This document shows positions 46,601 to 51,230 of a DNA stretch of 64,000 nucleotides, in pieces (the first letter of the stretch is position 1; each line of letters begins with the position of its first letter). The DNA is from Nymphaea colorata (lineage: Eukaryota; Streptophyta; Magnoliopsida; Nymphaeales; Nymphaeaceae): the NCBI RefSeq assembly GCF_008831285.2, contig NC_045142.1, positions 12,540,716-12,604,715 of the forward strand, in the 5' to 3' direction. The notes beneath the pieces are model-generated. The model made no database searches. It was given only the letters and a program-made list of their open reading frames with translations, and was not told where the DNA came from. Made by a program: the position numbers and the translations under genes.

Positions 46601-48313
46601 TTCCCTGACAAACTGTAGCATCAAACATGCTCATAATCATGTAAGTGTGAAAAATATAAAAAAGCCTTATTATTGTGCCAACATAACTCCTTGTTCTTCT
46701 TAAGTTGCAAGAGTATGATGAATGTAAAACAGATATAATGACCATTGAAATACTAATGCACTTAAAACCTGACAAAAATTAAGAGTAAGCAACTTACCAC
46801 CAAGTTGTTTGGACCATCAGCTAGCCATAATCGACACGTAGCCTCTATCTCTGATATGAATCTGAAGACAAAATCCGTAAAAACCATAGATCAGAATGAT
46901 GTCCTTGTTTCTGAAATTTAACAATTTGGTGGAGATTTTTCAGAAAAAATATGCATTTAAAATCAAGCAACCATCAGACAAATGAAGTGCAGTACCTCTC
47001 CCATGAAGATGCAAGTGTAAAATCATCAAATCCTTCTGGCTGCAAGCAACACAGTATACATCGTGTCATAAACTAAACACCATAAACCAAAGACTATTGA
47101 ACATAGAACTGCTACAGCTAATAAGATTGATGATACTAAAGACTTTTTTCGTAAAGGTTGACCAATATCATAGTGGTAGAAGTTGCATGGGGTGTACTTC
47201 AATATCAACAGTTACTCTTTTCTTTTTAGACAGTGACATTTCCATGTCTGGACAAGAAAACCGCGGAAAACCAATATTTTCCTTCAATTAATAACTAAAA
47301 CAATTTTTAGAAAAGAAAAAAACTAAAGCGACGATGTTCCTTCCATGAGCCTCGTTCTGTTTCAGGACAATATGTATGCTTCAGCATATTCTTTGGTGGT
47401 TTAACTTTTGAACACGTCAAACCCTCAAGAGTCATAATAAATTTTAGGCTCTCCCGTTCATAAAAGAAAGACATTCAGCCTCTGTATATGAACAACATCC
47501 ATTTCTTCATTCTCTATGCATTATTAATAAAATCCTCCTCTTTAGCGATCATGAACATAGAAAAAGTACACATTCAACTTGTTGACTTGGTGAATGGCTG
47601 GCACCAAATGTCTCATTCCTATTTGGATGATATATGCTTGGAACACAGGTGTCAGGCAGTGCAATGGTTCAATTAGCCGGAGTGGCAGTCACAGGCTCAT
47701 CATGTGGTGCAAGAACACCAGGAGGGCCAACTGCAATGAAGCGTTCCCCATGCATATGAAAGCTTCTGCTAAGAGGAGGCATGGATCTCATATATGGAGT
47801 AGAAGCCCAATACCACAACAAGAACAAACTGCTCCCTTGCATCCCCCTTCAGTTTTACACTATCATCCATGACCCAATAGGAACGACGTCTGCAAACATT
47901 ACCATAAGGTGCAATCCCTAAGCCGAAGAATGCAAGACTAAGAACTTTACAAAATCGCGTTTGCCTCATATAAAATTCATACTAACAGATGGCTACCAAC
48001 TTCATCAGATCTCGGGATTAAGCCCATGGAGGATAAAAAATCCGGACAAATTAACAACAACCAGGGATCAGGATAAACTCTTCATGACGTGTCAATGCGT
48101 CCAAAGCGAATCCGGAACAATAGAAACTAAATGATCTTATATTGCACACAAGAATGAAAAATTAGTACACTTCCGAAACCATGATCATCCAAAACAAAAT
48201 TCATTCTGGCCCACGCTTAAGGATGAACTTGATCAAAAGAACAGCTGATTTCAGGTTACCTCGTAAGATGAAAGTGGCTCTCTCTCTGCGTGGACCCTGC
48301 TGGACGATGCCAT
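8248..48313 (-). CDS. RAB3GAP1: Rab3 GTPase-activating protein catalytic subunit (split gene, 3' end not in window)
   Basis: Established for the family: with a non-catalytic partner, this protein acts on Rab GTPases in vesicle traffic and autophagy. Seen here: 17 firm exons plus one tentative exon with GT..AG borders, on the minus strand. In order, the translated pieces match the family from the N-terminal '[16 protein letters not shown]' block, through '[11 protein letters not shown]', '[11 protein letters not shown]' and 'CLIHQKLQM', to '[13 protein letters not shown]' before the C-terminal part. The first 11 exons (1165 coding bases) join in phase without a stop. The located exons total about 630 codons; the human protein is near 980, so roughly the last third is missing and is probably left of the window. 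Introns reach about 11 kb and carry copia elements. Two exon joins are out of phase (32959 to 21349, 11932 to 8554), so exons are unlocated there. I infer a working gene with giant introns; a decayed copy is less likely because the exons have no internal stops. Confidence 0.85.
8419..8554 (-). CDS. RAB3GAP1: RAB3GAP1 exon 17
   Basis: 136 bases, ending [20 protein letters not shown]. It aligns with the human 'KLTLLHNGEPLYIPVTQ'. It needs phase 2 on entry but exon 16 leaves in phase 1, so a small exon is missing between them. A possible 17-base microexon near 8960 would fix the phase but is too short to assert. Confidence 0.85.
9320..10490. pseudogene. Scrambled Ty1/copia relic
   Basis: Three pieces are readable in the intron between exons 16 and 17. 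On the minus strand, 10120-10490 holds RT remnants: '[10 protein letters not shown]' and, after a frameshift, '[20 protein letters not shown]'. On the minus strand, 9320-9445 holds the RNase H tail '[20 protein letters not shown]'. On the plus strand, 9561-9750 holds RNase H core '[20 protein letters not shown]' and '[14 protein letters not shown]'. All carry stops. The opposite strand of the middle piece means inversion or two separate insertions. Confidence 0.65.
10520..11931. other. Intron DNA, nothing recognised
   Basis: Short open frames at 10586-10786, 10896-11111 and 11496-11726 show no family similarity and no splice context. Probably old repeat DNA. Confidence 0.4.
11932..11983 (-). 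CDS. RAB3GAP1: RAB3GAP1 exon 16
   Basis: 52 bases encoding [17 protein letters not shown], an acidic linker segment. Phase 0 in, 1 out at GTGATA. Little conservation is expected in this part of the protein, so support is mainly from splice sites and phase. Confidence 0.6.
12126..12215 (-). CDS. RAB3GAP1: RAB3GAP1 exon 15
   Basis: 90 bases, phase 0 to 0. Begins [20 protein letters not shown]. It follows KLQM as 'LNCCIERKKARDEG' does in the human protein. Polypyrimidine acceptor TTTTTATTCAG. Confidence 0.9.
12216..13083. other. Intron DNA, nothing recognised
   Basis: AT-rich with short TA-rich stretches; no coding or repeat structure supported. Confidence 0.4.
13084..13445 (+). pseudogene. 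Copia-type gag relic
   Basis: It starts [20 protein letters not shown]. After stops and frame changes it continues with '[20 protein letters not shown]' and '[11 protein letters not shown]', the pattern of the copia gag capsid region (W-L-S, then T-S--E-W--L). There are several stops and no flanking LTR. Identification is by pattern only. It lies in the same intron as Copia-1. Confidence 0.4.
13446..14483. other. Intron DNA left of Copia-1
   Basis: No conserved frames. The open frame at 14093-14344 is AT-rich and shows no similarity to a known family. Confidence 0.4.
14484..14488. repeat. Copia-1 target duplication, left
   Basis: TAGAT, identical to 19567-19571. Confidence 0.95.
14489..14653 (+). 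repeat. Copia-1 5' LTR
   Basis: 165 bp, TG..CA ends. A TATA box (TATATAAA, 14590-14597) lies downstream of a CT-rich stretch and is the likely element promoter; transcription would start about 30 bases later. Confidence 0.95.
14590..14597 (+). promoter_or_regulatory. TATA box of Copia-1 LTR
   Basis: TATATAAA inside the LTR, repeated in the 3' LTR. Position fits an LTR promoter. Confidence 0.7.
14654..14670 (+). other. Copia-1 primer-binding site
   Basis: TGGTATCAGAGCAGCAG directly after the LTR. The first 12 bases are complementary to the 3' end of plant initiator tRNA-Met, the usual copia primer. Confidence 0.9.
14671..15188 (+). other. Copia-1 GC-rich leader
   Basis: About 520 bp between primer site and gag. 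It is far more GC-rich than its surroundings and has degenerate CTCCGCCCG-type repeats. Open frames here encode only Pro/Ser/Arg-rich sequence and are probably not proteins. Confidence 0.7.
15189..19394 (+). CDS. gag-pol: Copia-1 Gag-Pol polyprotein, 1401 aa
   Basis: Single open frame encoding everything needed for copy-and-paste movement. Order: Gag capsid (UBN2-type, about 30-210); zinc knuckle C252-x2-C255-x4-H260-x4-C265; aspartic protease with DSGAS at D347; integrase with zinc site H477/H482/C503/C506 and catalytic D534, D597, E633 (D-35-E); reverse transcriptase with YVDD at 1085-1088; RNase H starting at the 'DADYAG' Asp1248 and ending at the purine tract. All checked catalytic residues are present and there is no stop or frameshift. 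The length is normal for copia. The start was chosen as the first ATG of the long frame after the leader. It is probably competent for movement; activity is inference. Confidence 0.95.
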   Translation: MSEISSGANTSSFVSSGEMKSSPFSSFITKMDGGNYEMWAMQVKRTLIAHEKEHLILEPEPVQKVGKYTTWFKDNSLVMVWIVGTLTRDIANEVLHKESAKDMWDSLAATYSQARNETRIMQLHHDIHQMRQDGRPLHTYYSSLKSMFERLNSYFPACKCEQQKAYRDMLMVGVFLSGLDSVYESAKNQMLTSPSIPPIDEAYSRLSRIPIPSSTVLDTTSAMLATRGRGGSLFARGRGYRGRGNTPSRPVCQFCHRIGHTVDKCWQKHGRPAVANQTVFTDSPEQPKTQHPVSSSELRADDIISQLRHLIGDRPQQAPDPTTSTITTAASASSSGMYSDTTDWLIDSGASTHLCGDKAQFTSYVPTPPGRSVILADGKYSPVVGLGEVQLTSSLPLQHVLHAPEFPHSLLSISQITRDLNCRAIFDSSSLVFQDILTGRVIGSGREQGGLYRLVHPFPFAGSTSAGSSSSSAYTWHLRFGHLPFQKLLHVLPQLSPKSSFQCESCQLGKHHRSSFPPRPSRSSHYVFELLHFDVWGPSRTPALQGHRYYLVAVDDYSRVSWVFLMKHKSEVGHVIKNFINEILTQFDTCVKIVRSDNALEFCASSLEQFFRDKGIIHQTSCAYTSQQNGVAERKHRHILDVARTIIIHSHVPHSYWGDAVLTACYLINRMSSSVLGDLIPISVLFPDRDLFSVPPRVFGCVAFVQLLGPGRDKLSPRAIKTIFVGYSRTQKGYRCYDPSTRRYYVSADVTFFESTSFFSPNGTQLRAPELNDEVQFPLPLMSCPNPVDPRFGAVYQRRTKPAAPVQCAPVPSPSTPKVIPDTNSTDNVLCNDDIGVCHEHVPAPNELDMPIAQRKGKRSCTLHPISGHLSMDRLTPMYRQFVKGLSAIALPQNPMDALSDPKWAAAMQEEMDALQSRGTWTLVTPSADAAIVGCRWVFTIKYRADGSIDRYKARLVTKGYTQTYGVDYYDTFSPVARHASLRILLAVAVSKNWSLSQLDVKNAFLYGDLHEEVYMQQPPGFVAEGECQKVCRLRKAIYGLKQSPRAWFQKLSENIENEGFRRSSADHSLFVKKTSTGTVIVLVYVDDIIVTGDDDQGISNIKDVLGQHFVTKDLGELRYFLGIEFARNQKGLIMCQRKYVTDVLQETGMLGCRPASTPMDINTRLYDDDTEDVDARQYRGIVGKLLYITVTRPDIAYAVSRVSQFMDKPKKVHWDAAMMILRYLKNSPGTGLFFQNGTSLTISVYVDADYAGCPSDRKSTTGFCVFIGSNLVTWKSKKQTMVARSSAESEYRAMAQGTAEVMWVRSLMLDLIVEVPLPMQLLCDNKAALFIANNPAFHERTKHVEVDCHYTRDMIQKGFVSTSHISTTGQTADIFTKALARGPFQSCCSKLSLFDIYAPT
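19391..19401 (+). other. Copia-1 polypurine tract
   Basis: TTGAGGGGGAG directly before the 3' LTR, the plus-strand primer. Confidence 0.85.
19402..19566 (+). repeat. Copia-1 3' LTR
   Basis: 165 bp, one mismatch to the 5' LTR. Flanked by TAGAT at 19567-19571. Confidence 0.95.
19572..20806. other. Intron DNA right of Copia-1
   Basis: No gene or repeat recognised. It is part of the 8.6-kb intron between exons 14 and 15. Confidence 0.5.
20807..20940 (-). CDS. RAB3GAP1: RAB3GAP1 exon 14
   Basis: 134 bases. Begins [20 protein letters not shown] and ends [11 protein letters not shown]. It is nearly residue-for-residue like the human 'FVLEMRFRWE...LLHQKLQM' block and is the strongest single support for the gene's identity. 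It leaves in phase 0 into the intron that holds Copia-1. Confidence 0.95.
21162..21349 (-). CDS. RAB3GAP1: RAB3GAP1 exon 13
   Basis: 188 bases. Begins [18 protein letters not shown], then [20 protein letters not shown] and [18 protein letters not shown]. The last part aligns with the human 'SLTYKLALCLCMINFYHGGLKGVAHLW' helix region. Phase 1 out at GTATGT. The acceptor is an AAAAG with a poor pyrimidine tract, so the 5' border is less certain. Its upstream intron carries the Copia-2/3 nest. Confidence 0.85.
21545..21796 (-). repeat. Copia-2 3' LTR
   Basis: 252 bp. Its inner edge (21797-21808) is the complement of a purine tract, CTTGAGAGGGAG. Confidence 0.95.
21791..23647 (-). pseudogene. Copia-2 pol, distal half (RT and RNase H), broken
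   Basis: Minus strand, from the Copia-3 insertion point to the LTR. Readable: RT start '[20 protein letters not shown]', '[11 protein letters not shown]', YVDD at the frame change, then RNase H '[20 protein letters not shown]' and '[10 protein letters not shown]'. Breaks seen: a TAA nonsense at 23016-23018 where relatives have Gln before LDVKNAF, and a one-base frameshift near 22780 just before the YVDD box. The natural stop lies in the LTR at 21791-21793. Confidence 0.9.
23643..23647. repeat. Copia-3 target duplication, left
   Basis: ACACC, identical to 28732-28736. It lies inside Copia-2 pol. Confidence 0.95.
23648..23934 (+). repeat. Copia-3 5' LTR
   Basis: 287 bp. It contains a palindrome-like block, ACCGGGTCCGGATATGGACC (23672-23691), lost in part from the 3' copy. 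Confidence 0.95.
23935..23951 (+). other. Copia-3 primer-binding site
   Basis: TGGTATCAGAGCCAAAA directly after the LTR; tRNA-Met type. Confidence 0.9.
24194..28470 (+). pseudogene. Copia-3 gag-pol, broken in five places
   Basis: Gag starts [16 protein letters not shown] at 24194. Domains in order: Gag, zinc knuckle '[16 protein letters not shown]', protease '[12 protein letters not shown]' near 25246, integrase '[11 protein letters not shown]', RT with YVDD (around 27509) and RNase H ending at a stop in the LTR (28468-28470). Breaks seen: TAG at 24407-24409 (relatives have Trp); frameshift near 25090 between knuckle and protease; one-base frameshift near 26012 in integrase; TAG at 26580-26582 (relatives have Gln); frameshift near 26640. 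From about 26650 to the end the frame is open. Not autonomous. Confidence 0.92.
28451..28464 (+). other. Copia-3 polypurine tract
   Basis: AGCTTGAGGGGGAG directly before the 3' LTR. Confidence 0.85.
28465..28731 (+). repeat. Copia-3 3' LTR
   Basis: 267 bp. Shorter than the 5' LTR mainly through a deletion near its start between two TAT triplets. Followed by ACACC. Confidence 0.95.
28737..31200 (-). pseudogene. Copia-2 gag and proximal pol, broken
   Basis: Minus strand, starting [20 protein letters not shown] at 31200. Readable: Gag capsid, zinc knuckle '[14 protein letters not shown]', protease '[13 protein letters not shown]', integrase '[10 protein letters not shown]', 'FRSDNAREY' and '[10 protein letters not shown]'. 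Breaks: a frameshift in a T run near 30640, a second near 30590 that restores frame, and a TAG at 29206-29208. It then runs into Copia-3's insertion point. The frame on both sides of the target site agrees, which confirms that Copia-2 was continuous before the insertion. Confidence 0.92.
31205..31510 (-). other. Copia-2 GC-rich leader
   Basis: Between primer site and Gag start; rich in GCGGTGGCGG-type sequence, much higher in GC than the intron around it. Confidence 0.6.
31511..31524 (-). other. Copia-2 primer-binding site
   Basis: TGGTATCAGAGCCC on the minus strand, directly inside the 5' LTR; tRNA-Met type. Confidence 0.9.
31525..31775 (-). repeat. Copia-2 5' LTR
   Basis: 251 bp, near-identical to 21545-21796. 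Followed by CATGT at 31776-31780. Confidence 0.95.
32001..32053 (-). CDS. RAB3GAP1: RAB3GAP1 exon 12 (tentative)
   Basis: A 53-base candidate encoding [17 protein letters not shown] with donor GTAAGT. It leaves in phase 2, which is what the exon at 21349 needs. It enters in phase 0, which fits only the alternative donor of exon 11. No clear match to the family was recognised, so it is a candidate only. Confidence 0.35.
32054..32958. other. Intron DNA, nothing firm
   Basis: Between Copia-2 and exon 11. If the exon 12 candidate is wrong, the true exon should lie here or at 21350-21539. No other convincing candidate was seen. Confidence 0.4.
32959..33051 (-). CDS. RAB3GAP1: RAB3GAP1 exon 11
   Basis: 93 bases encoding [13 protein letters not shown] then [17 protein letters not shown]. 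Phase 1 in and 1 out if the donor is GTGGGG at 32957-32958. A second donor six bases further on would give phase 0. The next firm exon needs phase 2, so something is missing or mis-set after this exon. Confidence 0.8.
33388..34040 (+). mobile_element. Non-autonomous hAT-like element with hexamer termini
   Basis: 653 bp with an 8-bp target duplication GGCCAATG (33380-33387 and 34041-34048; the match extends one base). Imperfect inverted termini CTAAGTCACCTGGATG and CTATCTCACCTAGGTG. Inside each end are runs of GGTGCG/GGTGCCGG hexamers, and a (TA)n tract lies at 33893-33919. No coding frame. It sits between exons 10 and 11. The 8-bp duplication suggests hAT mobilisation. Confidence 0.75.
34041..34766. 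other. Intron DNA, nothing recognised
   Basis: AT-rich sequence between the hAT-like element and exon 10. Confidence 0.4.
34767..34876 (-). CDS. RAB3GAP1: RAB3GAP1 exon 10
   Basis: 110 bases containing [20 protein letters not shown] and AKFIEDLAS. Phase 2 in, phase 1 out. The alternative frame has a stop, so the frame is fixed by the reading of exon 9. Confidence 0.8.
34877..35814. repeat. Intron with CTAGTC-rich repeat
   Basis: About 35085-35350 is crowded with GACTAGT/CAACTAGT motifs and resembles 39535-39675, 40905-41245 and 44815-45310. It looks like a dispersed, degenerate repeat family. Borders are uncertain. Confidence 0.4.
35815..35941 (-). CDS. RAB3GAP1: RAB3GAP1 exon 9
   Basis: 127 bases. 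Begins [20 protein letters not shown] and ends LVPIVPTH. The phases (1 in, 2 out) fit both neighbours exactly, which is the main support. Donor GTAAGG. Confidence 0.8.
36135..36354 (-). CDS. RAB3GAP1: RAB3GAP1 exon 8
   Basis: 220 bases. Begins [20 protein letters not shown] and ends [17 protein letters not shown]. It holds an acidic, probably flexible stretch (YDDDNEG). Phase 0 in, phase 1 out at GTACAT. Confidence 0.85.
36355..39128. other. Intron DNA, nothing recognised
   Basis: The 2.8-kb intron between exons 8 and 7. AT-rich, with low-complexity A-rich frames near 38300-38550. No gene. Confidence 0.4.
39129..39300 (-). CDS. RAB3GAP1: RAB3GAP1 exon 7
   Basis: 172 bases. Begins [20 protein letters not shown] and ends [12 protein letters not shown]. 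The first base completes the Cys codon of exon 6. It leaves in phase 0 at GTAGGT and parallels the human stretch from 'CQVPLFVQIH' to 'LLDIFKSKI'. Confidence 0.9.
39301..41467. other. Intron with simple repeats
   Basis: Holds an (AAG)n tract at about 39687-39733 followed by (GA)n. CTAGTC-rich repeats lie near 39535-39675 and 40905-41245. A (TG)n-(TA)n microsatellite sits at about 41110-41183. No gene seen. Confidence 0.6.
41110..41183. repeat. (TG)n(TA)n microsatellite
   Basis: A pure TG run changes into TA, over about 74 bases. Confidence 0.9.
41468..41565 (-). CDS. RAB3GAP1: RAB3GAP1 exon 6
   Basis: 98 bases. It begins [20 protein letters not shown] and ends [13 protein letters not shown] with two bases of a split Cys codon. 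It is one of the best matches to the family ('VVIAPAAHS...LLLSSVSIALGNTGC' in human). Donor GTGCGT. Confidence 0.9.
41851..42087 (+). mobile_element. Partial hexamer-terminus element with long (TA)n
   Basis: A left end with GGATGCTGC and GGTGCTGGTGCTGGTAC hexamers resembles 33388-34040. A pure (TA)n tract follows at 42014-42087. The right end is missing. Confidence 0.45.
42088..44183. other. Intron DNA, nothing recognised
   Basis: Contains a purine-rich stretch at 42200-42310 and (TA)n/(GA)n/GATA tracts at about 43629-43695. No gene. Confidence 0.4.
44184..44251 (-). CDS. RAB3GAP1: RAB3GAP1 exon 5
   Basis: 68 bases encoding [20 protein letters not shown] then FL. It corresponds to the human segment ending '..RWYGLREF'. 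It leaves in phase 0 at GTAAAT. Confidence 0.85.
44382..44496 (-). CDS. RAB3GAP1: RAB3GAP1 exon 4
   Basis: 115 bases, in phase 0 and out phase 1. It begins [20 protein letters not shown] and ends EYYFELHTT. The acceptor CCTTGCAG and donor GTACTT are good. Confidence 0.8.
44815..45310. repeat. CTAGTC-rich dispersed repeat
   Basis: Many ACTAGTC-type motifs at the left. The right end reads AATAGTCTTTTTAGGG..GACCTATATCC, matched by 41190-41245 (TAGTCTTTTTGAGGG..GACCTGTATC). Two copies with the same end support a mobile repeat. Confidence 0.5.
45513..46160 (-). mobile_element. Hexamer-terminus element, inverted and degenerate
   Basis: Begins CTATGTCACATG then GGTGCTGGTGCCGGTGCTGG, the family terminus. 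The distal end is unclear. Inside lies a short degenerate repeat with CCTTTTTAAAGG palindromes (45741-45865) and a long purine-rich run (45865-46060). Confidence 0.45.
46161..46797. other. Intron DNA, nothing recognised
   Basis: AT-rich sequence between exons 4 and 3. Confidence 0.4.
46798..46861 (-). CDS. RAB3GAP1: RAB3GAP1 exon 3
   Basis: It encodes [20 protein letters not shown] plus one residue. It completes the arginine codon split by the previous intron and ends in phase 0 at GTAAGT. It continues the conserved helix after SSWER. Confidence 0.85.
46996..47039 (-). CDS. RAB3GAP1: RAB3GAP1 exon 2
   Basis: It encodes [15 protein letters not shown]. Acceptor is TTGCAG, donor GTACTG, 44 bases, leaving in phase 2. 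It matches the conserved N-terminal block that reads 'EITDFTTASEWERF' in the human protein. Confidence 0.85.
47040..48259. other. First intron, nothing recognised
   Basis: About 1.2 kb between exons 2 and 1. The open frame at 47594-47872 has no similarity to a known family. Confidence 0.5.
48260..48313 (-). CDS. RAB3GAP1: RAB3GAP1 exon 1 (start codon)
   Basis: The ATG at 48313 begins [18 protein letters not shown] and the donor GTAACC follows directly. The 54 bases end in phase 0 and join exon 2 in frame. The surrounding 48270-48430 is clearly more GC-rich than its flanks, as expected for a promoter and first exon. The start is the first in-frame ATG of an otherwise unconserved N-terminus, so another start cannot be excluded. 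Confidence 0.7.
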
Positions 48314-48480
48314 GGACGGAGAACTATCGACGCATTTCGCCGAGGACGCACATAGAACGACGGATGCTCGTTAAGTTCCGCAGGGCTAACGAAGGCATTT
48401 GTGGGGCCCACGAAGTATCTATTCGTCTTACCGTTTCCCGTGTGTTCGCTTAAAAGTGTCCGTTTGTGTATTTCTTGTTT
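48314..48480 (-). promoter_or_regulatory. Likely 5' UTR and promoter of RAB3GAP1
   Basis: GC-richer sequence directly upstream of the start codon. No clear TATA box was seen, so the transcription start is not placed. Confidence 0.4.
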
Positions 48481-48648
48481 GCACTCTACAGTCTCCTACC
48501 GGTTTTTACCATGTTTTAGCTTTTCATTTCATTGGGTGTTCGGCATAGCTTAGCTGGTGGGTGAACTTAAAAAGATTTGGAATCTGGTTGGGTACTTGAC
48601 GGGTAACTTGAGTCTAAACTTCAGCTTCAAAATTAGGCACCTGGTCAG

Positions 48649-48726
48649 CCTAATAAGTTGTGGGCTCTAGTTGGCCTCATAAGTTGTGGGCTCTAGTTGG
48701 CCTCATAAGTTGTGGGCTCGAGTTGG
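48649..48726. repeat. 26-bp tandem repeat, three copies
   Basis: Units at 48649, 48675 and 48701, each CCT(A/C)ATAAGTTGTGGGCT followed by C(T/G)AGTTGG. It lies in an AT-rich repeat region (48540-49140) of unknown class. Confidence 0.95.
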
Positions 48727-49459
48727 CTCAAATCGGTTCGATACAACTTGATAATTTATTTTTAATATTATTTTTATTGATTTATATATATATAATTATA
48801 TATATATATATATATTATGATTAATTATATTTATACATTATTTTATATTGAAAATATATTTTTTAAAATTTAATACTGTCGAGTTTGGGTAGTGGGTCGA
48901 GATCGGGCTGAAGTCACGCCATAGTTGGCAAAGTCACCAAGTTGGCTCTGGAATCGCTTGAGTCAACTCAGAAAACCTAGCTACAAGTCAAGCTTCACCC
49001 GACTCGCCTCTATCTTTGCTTGACTTGGGCCAACTTGGCCTTACTCACCCCTGGCTCGGCCTGATTTGTCTTGACTCACCCGATTCAGGTTATTTTAAAA
49101 CTCGACTGAGTCGACAAGTCAATGACCTAGTGCCCGGTCATCAGCCAATTCGAATCTGATCACGAGTTTGCCAACTACGAGTCATGCATGGTGGAAAATC
49201 ATAACTTTGCTTCGATTTTCATAGGTGCTTCGATTCTCACAAGTGTTATCTTCATGAGTCACATGGGTTGGGGCACAACATGATGTTAATGGTGCATCAT
49301 TCGAGGCCGAAGCCCCAATGTAAGCCAAGCTTTGAAGGCAAAGAAACAGCCTTGGGGCTTTATGCCTTTGGTGGTTTCTCCAGGTGTAGCTTGGGGGTTT
49401 TGTAAGTAAGCTTGAGTTTATGTCTCTTTGTTTACCTCGTTCATAATATATTATGTTAT

Positions 49460-49844
49460 CTGTCACAATGGGTAACGGTACGGGTACGATACGGGTACGG
49501 CAGGGTACTGCGTTGACTGTACTGGGTATGGTCAACGCACCCAAGGTCATTTTTGACATTTTTCAGATTCGATCAATATTGACTGAGTCCAAATTTGTCC
49601 AATTTTAATGTTAACGATTTTTACATTTTAACTTCTTAAACCATTTTAACGTTAAAATTTTTGAAACCCTCATTTTAATGTCCCACTTCCCTCTTTTTTC
49701 TTCATTTTAACTTCTATATATATATATATATATATATATGCATGTGTATGTACGGCCGTACTCCCGCACCCAAGTTTTTTAAAAATGGTCTGTATCTGTA
49801 TCTGTACTCGCACCGACACCCGTACCCGTACCTATGTAACATAG
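49460..49844 (+). mobile_element. Compact hexamer-terminus element (385 bp)
   Basis: Flanked by ATTATGTTAT on both sides (49450-49459 and 49845-49854; 8 bp expected for hAT, the extra match may be chance). Termini CTGTCACAATGGGT and, inverted, CTATGTTACATAGGT, followed inward by GGTACGG/GGTACGGGT hexamers. A (TA)n tract lies near 49717-49740. No coding capacity. It is the cleanest short copy of the family. Confidence 0.75.
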
Positions 49845-49854
49845 ATTATGTTAT

Positions 49855-51230
49855 TAAGTTAACTGTTATGCAATCTGTGTTCTTCAAGTCATTCGCGCAC
49901 ACTTGTGCTCTAAACCTAGTGAAAAGACATAGGACCATCACGCCTCACATATTAAAGGACGTATTGTGATGCTGACATGATCCATGCTTTATAGAGACTT
50001 AGGGAAGAATTCATGCAAAAAGTTGTGAGAATACTTCCTACCAAATAATGTCGGATATGTGACTAAACGACGGCAATTGGAACTCATCAATTGGATGGGT
50101 TCAATCCACGAGTATGTGAAAGCATTTACAAGTAATCACTCGAAATTTTTAGGCATTTTTGAGGTGGATCAGCTATTGCACTTCATAGTTGGGCTGCAAT
50201 CAGGCATAGAACAATAAATCCAGTGTCATGACCACAAGAGCTAGTTTGATGTATTGTTCTAGCACATACAATAGACACACTCATTCCAAAAACACTAAAC
50301 CAATGCAAATGTCAGGCGTAGAACAAGGAGAACACAATGGCAGGGCAGACCATGCAAATATATGCACTATGTATTTTGTGTTATTTCATAGTTTATCAGG
50401 GAACAGCCCTCACAAAGGACAACATTGAGACACACTGTAACATTCAACTTCTTGGCATCAGACATAGTTTATGAGTTACAGTTTTAGTCATAGAAGTTCT
50501 TAAACCCTAATGTGTTTATGTGTGAGCAGTGCTAAGACGTTACATAGAATTTTAAACTAATAATACATATAAAAAGTATGCAGCCTACCCTTGCTTATGT
50601 TTCAAACCAAACAGAAATTTGATGACCGATGGTTAAGAAATTCGCTGTGGAGGCTAAAATAGTTCAAAACCCAGTAAGACCGAGGTATTATGGTCTTTGG
50701 TCAGTGGCAAACTTGTAAATTTCAGCTATGACTAGGGGATTTAGTAATTAACTAATTGAGATTAAATTATGCTAATCATGATTAAGATCTTAGTCACCCA
50801 ATGAAGGATGAATTAGAACTATAGGATTATACAGAAAGCTAAACCGGAACTAAAACTAATCATTTAAATATAATTAATTGAACAAACTTCTTCAAAATAT
50901 ATTATTTTATTATAAATCTCATCAAGATAGAATAATATATAATATAATATAATAAGTGATAAAGAATTAATAACTTTTGGGTACAAATAGGGACTGCCGC
51001 CCTCCTTTGAAGAAACGTGAGGGAGAAGAGGGAGAGAGAGAGAAGAGGGAGAAGAGGACAGAAGGGTAGAGAGAAAAAAATGACGGGAGAGCAAATGTGT
51101 GGTCGATGAAACTTTACCAAATCCTTCATCTCACGTATGAATCACCTAGAGCAAAGACTACTAAAATATCAGGTACAATGAAAATTATTGAAGTTTTTCT
51201 AATTACATGTACAATTTTAGAGTTTTAACC
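49855..51230. other. Intergenic DNA, nothing recognised
   Basis: AT-rich; short frames without similarity. Confidence 0.5.

Noticed and set aside
8248-48313. Reading the host gene as a processed or dead pseudogene
   Set aside because: Introns are present with good splice sites and the 17 firm exons show no internal stops; the phase gaps are better explained by unlocated exons.
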